Below, piece by piece: positions 1 to 6,239 of a stretch of DNA of 21,461 nt. Position numbers and translations under genes: made by a program. Position 1 is the stretch's first letter. Each line of letters begins with the position of its first letter. This stretch comes from a virus. Below the pieces are notes generated by a model. That model was not told where the DNA came from. It did no database searches and saw nothing but the letters and a program-made list of their open reading frames with translations. The DNA is taken from positions 1 through 21,461 of the IMG/VR virus record IMGVR_UViG_3300021599_000491. The stretch is one strand, 5' to 3'.

Positions 1-21
1 TCCTTCGTTTAGTATTATCAT
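1..21 (-). CDS. Start of a further structural gene (partial)
   Basis: An ATG at 21 opens a frame that reads seven codons (MIILNEG) to the window edge, 16 bases after the stop of the YadA-like repeat protein. The spacing and the A-rich leader match the neighbouring gene starts, and a Met-Ile-Ile-Leu-Asn opening is common in small structural proteins near the fibre genes of Bacteroidota phages. That family link is from memory and only seven residues are visible, so the function is open. Confidence 0.45.
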
Positions 22-37
22 ATTTTGTTATTTTATC

Positions 38-1348
38 TTATGAATAGTTATGTCTTCTATTTCCGTAAATCACACTACCGAATACTTCAAATACAAAGAT
101 GTCTGTAACATTATTACCAGGGTCTTTAAGTCCACCCTCAAATACAAATGTGTATCCTGAAGCAGTCCAAGTTGTTACATAGTTTCCGTCAGTTTGAGTT
201 TTAATCATAAATGAAGCACCATCTCTAACATTTGTAATGTTAATTGTATTTGTTCCTGTAATGTAAAATTGTGATTTCGCACCATTTTCCAAATTACAAG
301 TAAAAGTTGTTCCACTTGATATTGGTTGAACTCTTGTTGAAGGTGTCCTAAATGTGTGTAAGTTTTCTACATAAGTGGTTGCTGATGCTGTTGCTGTTCT
401 ACCACTACAACTTAACATAGTAACACGGGTATTACCTGTAATTGCATTACCTGTTCCACCAATAATGGATGAATAAGGTGATGTTCCAGATATGTTGTTT
501 CCATCACCACCAATAATTGTAGATACTATTGAACCAGCACCGATTGATGAGTTCCAAGCACCAAATATAGATGCTCCAATATCTTCATAAGAGTTTGTTA
601 AATTACAACTACGAGATGAGTAAATACCACTACAATTTGTATTTGATACATTATTACCATATCCACCAACAATCATAGCACCCCCACCTCCGTTTATTAC
701 TGCTGCTGCTCCACCAACAATAGCAGAACCATAACTTGTATTACCCATTTGTGATTGTTGAGAACCAAAGATTGATGAGTTTTGAACATCACCGATAATT
801 TGGTTTCCAAAACAACCAATAATCATACTATTTTGATAACCATAGTTTTGAACACTATTACTTTGTCCTCCAATAATACCACTGGCATTACCAGCACAAT
901 TATTCATAACATTTGATGCTCCACCAAAGATGAATCCACCACCATTTTGTCCAGGTCTATCCATTTGGTTATTATTACCAAAGATAAAAACATTACTACC
1001 TTTTCTTAAAAAGTTTTCATTACCAAAGACATAACAATTGTCTATTGCATCACCAGCATTACTATCAGTTCTTAAATAATGATTCGTTCCTAATAATGTT
1101 GAATTTGTTACATAATCATCAATTCTATTTAATGTTGCTGGCCACATAAAGTTATTACTTGTGTTATCACCAACTCTTTGTGGTATAGCGTCAAATGAAT
1201 AAATTGATGACCTATTATTACCTGTTAAAATAAATGGACTATAGTTTTTAACTTTATATGTGGTTGTTTCACCACTGTTATTCCATATACTATATCCACC
1301 ACTTGTATTACCTGTATATTCAGGTAAGTTTGAAACATATACACTCAT
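38..1348 (-). CDS. YadA-like repeat tail fibre/adhesin
   Basis: 436 residues, probably a trimeric tail fibre or virion adhesin that contacts the host surface. From about residue 104 to 312 it is built of short repeats such as FIFGGASNVM, SIIGGTGNAI and TIIGGDGNNI, each a small hydrophobic strand, a Gly-Gly turn and an Asn. This resembles the YadA/Hia head repeats, which form trimeric beta-rolls. The C-terminal 100 residues are non-repetitive and probably form a compact tip domain. No signal peptide or membrane segment is visible, as expected for a virion part. It is the last complete gene of the fibre group, behind the beta-propeller protein with a 25-base A/T-rich leader. The fold is inferred from the repeat pattern; a right-handed beta-helix of another type is possible. 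Confidence 0.7.
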   Translation of the reverse strand: MSVYVSNLPEYTGNTSGGYSIWNNSGETTTYKVKNYSPFILTGNNRSSIYSFDAIPQRVGDNTSNNFMWPATLNRIDDYVTNSTLLGTNHYLRTDSNAGDAIDNCYVFGNENFLRKGSNVFIFGNNNQMDRPGQNGGGFIFGGASNVMNNCAGNASGIIGGQSNSVQNYGYQNSMIIGCFGNQIIGDVQNSSIFGSQQSQMGNTSYGSAIVGGAAAVINGGGGAMIVGGYGNNVSNTNCSGIYSSRSCNLTNSYEDIGASIFGAWNSSIGAGSIVSTIIGGDGNNISGTSPYSSIIGGTGNAITGNTRVTMLSCSGRTATASATTYVENLHTFRTPSTRVQPISSGTTFTCNLENGAKSQFYITGTNTINITNVRDGASFMIKTQTDGNYVTTWTASGYTFVFEGGLKDPGNNVTDIFVFEVFGSVIYGNRRHNYS

Positions 1349-1373
1349 TTTATTTTATATTTAATTTTTTATT

Positions 1374-2834
1374 TTATAGATTTATTTGTGGATAAACACC
1401 CATTGATGGTTTACTGAATATGGTAATTAATGTTCCAAGTCCCGATACAGGTGTTGATGGTGTCCAAGTTAAACCATCAGGTGATGTTCCAACAATACCA
1501 TCAGTTGAACTGAATCCATTACTACCAACACCCACGAATTGAGTATCAGACCAAGTTATTTTGTTTATCGCAAAGTTTATATTTGTTCCCGTAAATACAA
1601 CTTGTGAGTTTGGTGATTGTGTCCAAGTGATACCATCATTTGATACCGCAACCACACCCGCAGTTCCACCTGCAACAAATCTATCTAATGTATTTGAGTA
1701 GGCGATTGTTCTAATTAATGTTCCACCAGTGAATAATGTTCCACCAGTAGATGCACTCCAAGTTAAACCATCAGTTGAATATCCAATTGTATTTCCAACA
1801 CCAACAGCAACAAATCTGTTTAATATTGGTGAGAAGGCGACACTATCAACCCTTGATGTAAATACACTTGTTGCGTTTATAGATGGAATCCATGTAACAC
1901 CATAATCAAGTGATATACATATCTGTGGTGCTGTTAATAACTGTCCAACCGCAACATCCCTTCCATTACCATAACTAAATCCATAAGGGAGTTGCATCAT
2001 AGTTTTTAAGTTTGATGATTGTGTCCACACATTTCCATCTGCGGATAAATAAACTGCGTCTGTGGTTGCTCCTGATATTCCACCCAATAAGAAGTATGTT
2101 CCATTCCATCCAATTTCTCTTGGAACAAATGAACCAATATATCCATCCATTGATGTAACACCAGTCCAATTTATACCATCAGTTGATGTTGCAACCCTTG
2201 ATGATGCACTACCCGCTGTTCCTGATTGTCCACCAGAAACCCATATTGAACCATTTGTTCTTAATGCGTATACCGCTCCACCAGTTCCACTAAATATTGT
2301 ATTTACATTTCCAACACCCTTCCAAGATGTGGTATCAGTTGAATAACCCATTTCATTTTCAAAAGAACCTGAACCACCAACAACATAAATTGGTGATAAT
2401 GGGCTAATACAGTTATCCCTTAATATTTCATTTCCATTTTCAGTAAGGATATATCCATTACCTTCGGCTTTAATAGCACAATACACATCAGGTGGTGGTG
2501 TTGATGAAGGTGTAACGGTAGGGGTAGGAGTTGGTGAACCAGTATTTGTAGGCGTATTAGTCGGTGTCCTTGTTAAGGTTGGGGTAATACTTGGAGTAGG
2601 TGTTAAACTACTTGTAGGCGTAGGAGTGATTGGAACACCTGAACTTGTAGGTGTTGGTGTAGTTGTTGGTGTAGGCGTAAGTGTTGATGTAGGTGTTACA
2701 CTTGGAGTATTGGTAGGTGTAGGTGATGGTGAAGGTGGTGGTCCATCAGGTATGAATTGTGCATAGATATCATCTATGGCTCTTTGTTCACCCAAATAAT
2801 CACTAAATTTCTTTCTGTAAAATACCTTACTCAT
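1374..2834 (-). CDS. Pro/Thr-linker plus Asp-box beta-propeller structural protein
   Basis: 486 residues in three parts. Residues 1-30 are a charged N-terminus that may anchor to the virion. Residues 31-115 are a low-complexity Pro/Thr/Ser linker of TPTPT type. Residues 118-486 are a repeat domain. Seven Asp-box-like motifs (S/T-x-D-x-G-x-x-W) are visible at about residues 164, 216, 263, 307, 352, 397 and 450, for example YSTDGLTW and VSNDGITW. They are 36-53 residues apart, which fits a seven-bladed propeller as in BNR/sialidase-like folds. I see no clear sialidase catalytic set, so carbohydrate binding is more likely than hydrolysis. Its start overlaps the small gene upstream by 8 bases. 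It probably works as an adsorption protein; that is inferred from neighbours and architecture. Confidence 0.72.
   Translation of the reverse strand: MSKVFYRKKFSDYLGEQRAIDDIYAQFIPDGPPPSPSPTPTNTPSVTPTSTLTPTPTTTPTPTSSGVPITPTPTSSLTPTPSITPTLTRTPTNTPTNTGSPTPTPTVTPSSTPPPDVYCAIKAEGNGYILTENGNEILRDNCISPLSPIYVVGGSGSFENEMGYSTDTTSWKGVGNVNTIFSGTGGAVYALRTNGSIWVSGGQSGTAGSASSRVATSTDGINWTGVTSMDGYIGSFVPREIGWNGTYFLLGGISGATTDAVYLSADGNVWTQSSNLKTMMQLPYGFSYGNGRDVAVGQLLTAPQICISLDYGVTWIPSINATSVFTSRVDSVAFSPILNRFVAVGVGNTIGYSTDGLTWSASTGGTLFTGGTLIRTIAYSNTLDRFVAGGTAGVVAVSNDGITWTQSPNSQVVFTGTNINFAINKITWSDTQFVGVGSNGFSSTDGIVGTSPDGLTWTPSTPVSGLGTLITIFSKPSMGVYPQINL
1464..2345 (-). repeat. Seven Asp-box repeat units (coding)
   Basis: This part of the propeller gene encodes seven degenerate units, each with an Asp-box turn followed by Trp. 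The protein repeats are clear. At DNA level they show only as scattered short matches, for example around the phrase for DGxTW, so the array is old compared with the linker repeats. Confidence 0.65.
2490..2744 (-). repeat. Pro/Thr linker repeat DNA, copy in propeller gene
   Basis: About 85 codons of Thr-Pro/Ser-Pro units, seen on the plus strand as repeated GGTGTAGG/GGTGTTGG phrases. An 18-base block at 2598-2615 is identical to 3733-3750 in the glycine-rich protein gene, and other phrases (around 2695-2712 and 3832-3850) are also shared. The linker probably forms an extended, flexible spacer. Confidence 0.8.
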
Positions 2835-3033
2835 TTATTATACCTTTTAATTCTTCAATCAATTTATTTATATTCACATCACAATTTGTTTTAAATCTAT
2901 AAGATTTTTCTTGTGTTATTCTGTCATCATCTTTTGTGAATCTAACCTTCATAATTAAATCACAACTATCCAATTCCAATTCAACACTCATTACCTTATA
3001 TTCATCAAATGCAATATCATTTATTCTATACAT
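2827..3033 (-). CDS. Small hypothetical protein
   Basis: 68 residues, acidic, with alternating hydrophobic and charged residues ([17 protein letters not shown]) that suggest beta-strands, then a helix-like C-terminus ([11 protein letters not shown]). It has no signal peptide or membrane segment. It starts 3 bases after the stop of the glycine-rich protein gene and overlaps the propeller gene start by 8 bases, so it looks translationally coupled and real. I do not recognise the family. Position suggests a small virion or fibre-assembly accessory, but there is no direct evidence. Confidence 0.6.
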   Translation of the reverse strand: MYRINDIAFDEYKVMSVELELDSCDLIMKVRFTKDDDRITQEKSYRFKTNCDVNINKLIEELKGIINE

Positions 3034-3036
3034 AGA

Positions 3037-4002
3037 TTATAGTGCATAGGTTATTTTAACTATACCACTACCACCATTACCTGATATTCCTGTTGAACCA
3101 ACACATCCTCCACCACCATTACCTGTGTTAGCGGCTCCATTAGAACCATTTATCACACCTCCTGATTGACAACCATTTCCTGCTCCACCAACAGAATATC
3201 CTGGTCTATTATTTGATGAACCACCATTACCAGCACAAGTAGCACCATTATTTCCTTGTCCGACAGTTCCTAATCCACCACTACCACAAATAGGGTCGGC
3301 ACAACCTCCTGCACCACCATTACCACCAGCATTACCATTATTTGCGCTACTAAGGCTTGTCGGTGCTCCACCACCTCCACCACCAATTGCTGTAAATCCT
3401 AATCCTGTTGTGTTACCTCCATTTTCACCATTTTGTGAATTACCACCACCAAGACCACCATTACCAATATTAATAGTTCCTCCAGTATTAACTGTTATTG
3501 ATGAATAGTATATTTGGCCTCCGCCACCACCACCGCCACCTGAACCGCCAGAAGAACGACCTCCTCCTCCTCCACCACCACCAGCAACCATCAATAATTC
3601 TACATTACCACCTTGAATTACTGTTAAAGTTCCTGATGAATTAAATGTATGTGTTCTAAATCCACCTGAATCAGTAACAGTTCCACCACTCATTATTACT
3701 TTTGGTATAGCACTTGAACTTGGTGTAGGTGTAGGTGTTAAACTACTTGTTGGCGTTGGTGTAACCGTATTAGTAGGGGTAATAGTTGGTGTAGGAGTCA
3801 AACTACTTGTTGGTGTAACCGTCATTGTTGGGGTTACACTTGGAGTAGGTGTTGGACTAACCGCAGGTCCACTTGAAGGTTGTGGAACATTCATTAAAAT
3901 ACCACCTATCCAAACATTTCCACCCTGTCTTGAACCTGGTGGATAAATCATATCATTAATCTTTGGTTGTCTTCTTGGTGCTTGGTAAGGTCGTAATTTC
4001 AT
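3037..4002 (-). CDS. Pro/Thr-linker glycine-rich adsorption protein
   Basis: 321 residues from the ATG at 4002. A longer reading frame from 4056 would put its first codons inside the hairpin at 4031-4060, so the 4002 start is preferred. Residues 1-41 are a basic and Pro/Gln-rich N-terminus, residues 42-99 are a Thr/Pro/Ser linker, and residues 100-321 include very long Gly runs around 141-165, 178-214 and 222-312. The end (GNGGSGIVKITYAL) matches the closing strand seen in many glycine-rich phage proteins. Gly-rich domains of this sort can fold as packed polyglycine-II helices, as known for the T-even phage S16 gp38 receptor-binding adhesin. Six Cys residues in the last 90 residues (CADPIC, C, C, C) are unusual. 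A role in host binding is inferred from composition and the fibre-gene neighbours. Confidence 0.7.
   Translation of the reverse strand: MKLRPYQAPRRQPKINDMIYPPGSRQGGNVWIGGILMNVPQPSSGPAVSPTPTPSVTPTMTVTPTSSLTPTPTITPTNTVTPTPTSSLTPTPTPSSSAIPKVIMSGGTVTDSGGFRTHTFNSSGTLTVIQGGNVELLMVAGGGGGGGGRSSGGSGGGGGGGGQIYYSSITVNTGGTINIGNGGLGGGNSQNGENGGNTTGLGFTAIGGGGGGAPTSLSSANNGNAGGNGGAGGCADPICGSGGLGTVGQGNNGATCAGNGGSSNNRPGYSVGGAGNGCQSGGVINGSNGAANTGNGGGGCVGSTGISGNGGSGIVKITYAL
3706..3879 (-). repeat. Pro/Thr linker repeat DNA, copy in glycine-rich protein gene
   Basis: About 58 codons of TPTPT/TSSLTPT units. The TSSLTPT phrase occurs twice here (around 3733-3750 and 3795-3810) and once in the propeller gene (2598-2615) with almost the same DNA. 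The shared DNA is long enough to allow recombination between the genes. Confidence 0.8.
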
Positions 4003-4024
4003 ATATGATAAATATAATATAGGC
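4003..4024 (-). promoter_or_regulatory. Possible promoter before glycine-rich protein gene
   Basis: The minus strand reads TATATTTA at 4016-4009, one base from the Bacteroidota -7 consensus TAnnTTTG, just after a hairpin and 6 bases before the ATG at 4002. No clear -33 TTG box is seen at the usual spacing and the stretch is simply AT-rich, so this is a weak candidate. Confidence 0.25.
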
Positions 4025-4030
4025 TTATGA

Positions 4031-4060
4031 AAATGGGGAGATTTTAACCCCCCCATATTT
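4031..4060 (-). terminator. Hairpin after the capsid-module genes
   Basis: On the minus strand AUGGGG (4056-4051) can pair with CCCCAU (4038-4033) across a 12-base loop, and is followed by UUUUCAU. The hairpin begins 11 bases after the stop codon of the tube-like protein. The short U-tail makes it a moderate intrinsic terminator candidate. The flanking A and U runs could extend the stem around one mismatch, so it might act in both directions. It separates capsid-module genes from the adsorption genes. Confidence 0.45.
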
Positions 4061-4071
4061 CAAGGTTTTTA

Positions 4072-4623
4072 TTAAGATTGGAAAGTAAAACCACCCGCAG
4101 TGAATACTGCTCCAATAGTAGTTGTTACTGCAACCTCTCTAATTGATGTTGGTTCTCCACCAGAAATTGTAAGAGCCGTAACTCCATTCAAATCTGTATA
4201 AGCCTGTCCTGTATTCAATGAACCAGCGGTAACTAAACCACCATTATCCAAGAATACCAACCAATATCTGTTATTGTTGTCTTCAATCAAAGCATATACT
4301 TCGTTCAAAGCCACCAAGTCAACAAACGCATCTCTCAATGTTGTTTGTAATTTCGGTAAATTTACAACCACCTCTGGTTGGAATGTAACTGATTGTGCTA
4401 CGGTATTGATTCCAAGTGTTTCACTCAAAGAACCAGATTGTTTTGGTAATTCAAACTTAAACCAAGTTCCTGTTCCACCAATAGCAGATACTTCACTATT
4501 AGTTACAGTGTAACCTGTGATTGAGTTGTTTGCACCACCCAAAATCCACATAGTTTTGATACCACCCGTAGATGATGTTCTACAATCTAATGTATATCCT
4601 GTTGATAAATAACATGCTGCCAT
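4072..4623 (-). CDS. Tail-tube-like / virion structural protein
   Basis: 183 residues opening MAACYLSTGYTLDCRTSSTGG, a start I associate with a structural protein encoded next to the capsid gene in many Bacteroidota phages. The rest is rich in predicted beta-strands (VTFQPEVVVNL, YWLVFLDNGGLVT) with a helix at LRDAFVDLVALNEV, and has an order of features that fits a tail-tube-like fold. There is no signal peptide or membrane segment. It lies 28 bases after the capsid stop, and a hairpin follows its own stop. A decoration or head-completion role is the main alternative. The assignment rests on remembered family resemblance and position. Confidence 0.5.
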   Translation of the reverse strand: MAACYLSTGYTLDCRTSSTGGIKTMWILGGANNSITGYTVTNSEVSAIGGTGTWFKFELPKQSGSLSETLGINTVAQSVTFQPEVVVNLPKLQTTLRDAFVDLVALNEVYALIEDNNNRYWLVFLDNGGLVTAGSLNTGQAYTDLNGVTALTISGGEPTSIREVAVTTTIGAVFTAGGFTFQS

Positions 4624-4651
4624 AATTCTATTTCTTTAATTAGTTAATAGT

Positions 4652-5437
4652 TTATGGATTATGATTTACAAACGCAGAAGGGATAACTTTTACATTTGTT
4701 CCTGGTAACATCAAACTCCACTCTTCACCAATTGCAGCGTTTGCTGAATCCATTGTGAATAAATTCACGAATGAGTTGTTTCTCATAGAACTTACCAAAC
4801 CTCTGTAGTTAGCATAACTTGTGTAGATAGCCAAATCATCCAAATGCAATACATTTGAAGGGATGTTTTCGTAGATTGCTGTGAATACATCCAAACCATT
4901 TGATGCAGTTGCTGCTGAATAAGCGATTTGAGTTGCTCCATTACCTGATGTAATCAATGCAGTAACACCGTTGAAACAAGCGTTGTTGTAGATAGTAGCA
5001 CCAGTTGCAGTAGTATTCTGCCACAATTGTTTTTCAACTTGGTTGGCGATGCGATTGCTGATATCAGTTAAAATGACCTCCTCAAAGGGCACTTCCGACT
5101 GAAAGTTTGCATTAGTTAATGATTGACTCAAATATGTATCATACAAAGAGTATGGACACAATTGTTGGTTAACCTTTTTATTACACAAGTCAACAGTTAC
5201 AAGGTTTTGCACTGTATCACCTGTTGGGTCAAAACCACAACTCAAATCTTGAAGGATAACATCGTTGGTTACGAAACCTACTTTTTCAGTTGTTCCTTTC
5301 AAGTTAGGTCTAATTGTTGCATATTTTGGTAAAGTCAATCCCAAGATTGCTTTAATCAACATATCAGAACCATAAGAATTGTAAGTTGGTAAATTTGATA
5401 AGTCATAGTTAAATGACAATTTTTTCTTATTTTCCAT
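4652..5437 (-). CDS. Major capsid protein, apparently short at the C-terminus
   Basis: 261 residues, HK97-fold-like major capsid protein of the Bacteroidota phage type, the main shell subunit. Evidence is position (protease, scaffold, this gene, tube-like gene), the Cys-rich N-terminal stretch with LCPYSLYDTYLSQSL, the helix with DISNRIANQVEKQLW that resembles the spine-helix region, and the late MLPGTNVKVIPS phrase. In relatives that I recall, the latter is followed by roughly 60-80 more residues of A- and P-domain strands. Here the frame ends seven residues later at FVNHNP, with only 28 bases before the next gene, so the rest is absent. The leader 5438-5461 is almost pure A on the coding strand, typical of highly translated Bacteroidota genes. 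A naturally short capsid protein, a deletion or an assembly fault are all possible. Confidence 0.72.
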   Translation of the reverse strand: MENKKKLSFNYDLSNLPTYNSYGSDMLIKAILGLTLPKYATIRPNLKGTTEKVGFVTNDVILQDLSCGFDPTGDTVQNLVTVDLCNKKVNQQLCPYSLYDTYLSQSLTNANFQSEVPFEEVILTDISNRIANQVEKQLWQNTTATGATIYNNACFNGVTALITSGNGATQIAYSAATASNGLDVFTAIYENIPSNVLHLDDLAIYTSYANYRGLVSSMRNNSFVNLFTMDSANAAIGEEWSLMLPGTNVKVIPSAFVNHNP

Positions 5438-5461
5438 TTTTTTTATTTTTAATTTTTATGT

Positions 5462-6235
5462 TTATTTTCTTAATGATTTAATCAACTCTAATTGGTAATC
5501 AGAAAAAGATTGTGTATAAGATTTCTTTTCTTCTACTGCTTTTCTTTCTGGTGACTTTTTGAAAGTATCAAAATCGGTTTTTAATGAGTTTAACTCTGTC
5601 TTGAATTTTCCGTTCATTGAACCAACCAATTCAAGTAGGTTGTTAATTGATGATTTAATGTCTTCAATGTCTTTACTAAAATCAACACTCATTTCTTCTG
5701 GTTTCATCATTTCTTCCACATTTTCTCTTTCTGTGATTTTACCATCTTTAACTTGTATTCTGATTTTATTTTCGTTTCCACTTGTGTCCTTTAAGGTTAC
5801 TTGATGTTCTCCGTCTGGTGCTGGTTCTTTACTACCATCTTCCTTAACCAAGAATACATCTTCACCAACATCAAAAGTAGATGATTCAAGGGTTTGTCCT
5901 TGTGCATCTTTTGCTTCTGTGTATTCCATTTCTTTACCTGCTTCTTCTTTAACCTCTGCCTCATCAGCAATATCCTTTTGGGATACGGCAATGATAACTG
6001 ATTCTGAATCAACGGTAATAACAACACCTTCTCTGGTTTCGTGTGAACCTTCAGGTGCTGGTGCAAGTGTGGATTCTTTTACAACATAAAGGGTTTGACC
6101 TGGTTGAAAGTCATCTTCCATATTGTTGGTAACCTCTGTGGTTCCATCAGTAAGGAAGGTTGATTTAAAGGTCTCCTTCTTAAATTGTAATCCTAACATT
6201 TTGACGATATTATCAATCGCTTGTGCTGCATTCAT
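5462..6235 (-). CDS. Capsid scaffold-like protein
   Basis: 257 residues, strongly acidic, probably the scaffold or prohead core protein on which the capsid shell is built and which the upstream protease would remove. Residues 23-79 and 107-170 are two copies of a small beta domain with the pattern F-x-x-G-x-x-(L/V)-x-(V/L)-V-K-E then PAPxGxH. Residues 185-230 are a likely coiled coil (heptad-like IKSSINNLLELVGSMNGKF). The C-terminus is short and basic (ELIKSLRK), which could be the capsid-binding end, as is usual for scaffolds. It starts 4 bases after the protease stop and ends 24 bases before the capsid start. Position and coiled coil support the call; the repeated N-terminal domains have no function I can name. 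Confidence 0.6.
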   Translation of the reverse strand: MNAAQAIDNIVKMLGLQFKKETFKSTFLTDGTTEVTNNMEDDFQPGQTLYVVKESTLAPAPEGSHETREGVVITVDSESVIIAVSQKDIADEAEVKEEAGKEMEYTEAKDAQGQTLESSTFDVGEDVFLVKEDGSKEPAPDGEHQVTLKDTSGNENKIRIQVKDGKITERENVEEMMKPEEMSVDFSKDIEDIKSSINNLLELVGSMNGKFKTELNSLKTDFDTFKKSPERKAVEEKKSYTQSFSDYQLELIKSLRK

Positions 6236-6239
6236 AATT

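Noticed and set aside
2490-2744. CRISPR-like or minisatellite array of GGTGTAGG-type repeats
   Set aside because: There is no regular repeat-spacer pattern. The repeats keep a reading frame for Thr-Pro units and are protein linkers.
4003-4056. Earlier start for the glycine-rich protein
   Set aside because: These codons overlap a hairpin and an AT-rich leader, and give a Pro/His-rich extension with no match to phage starts; the ATG at 4002 is preferred.
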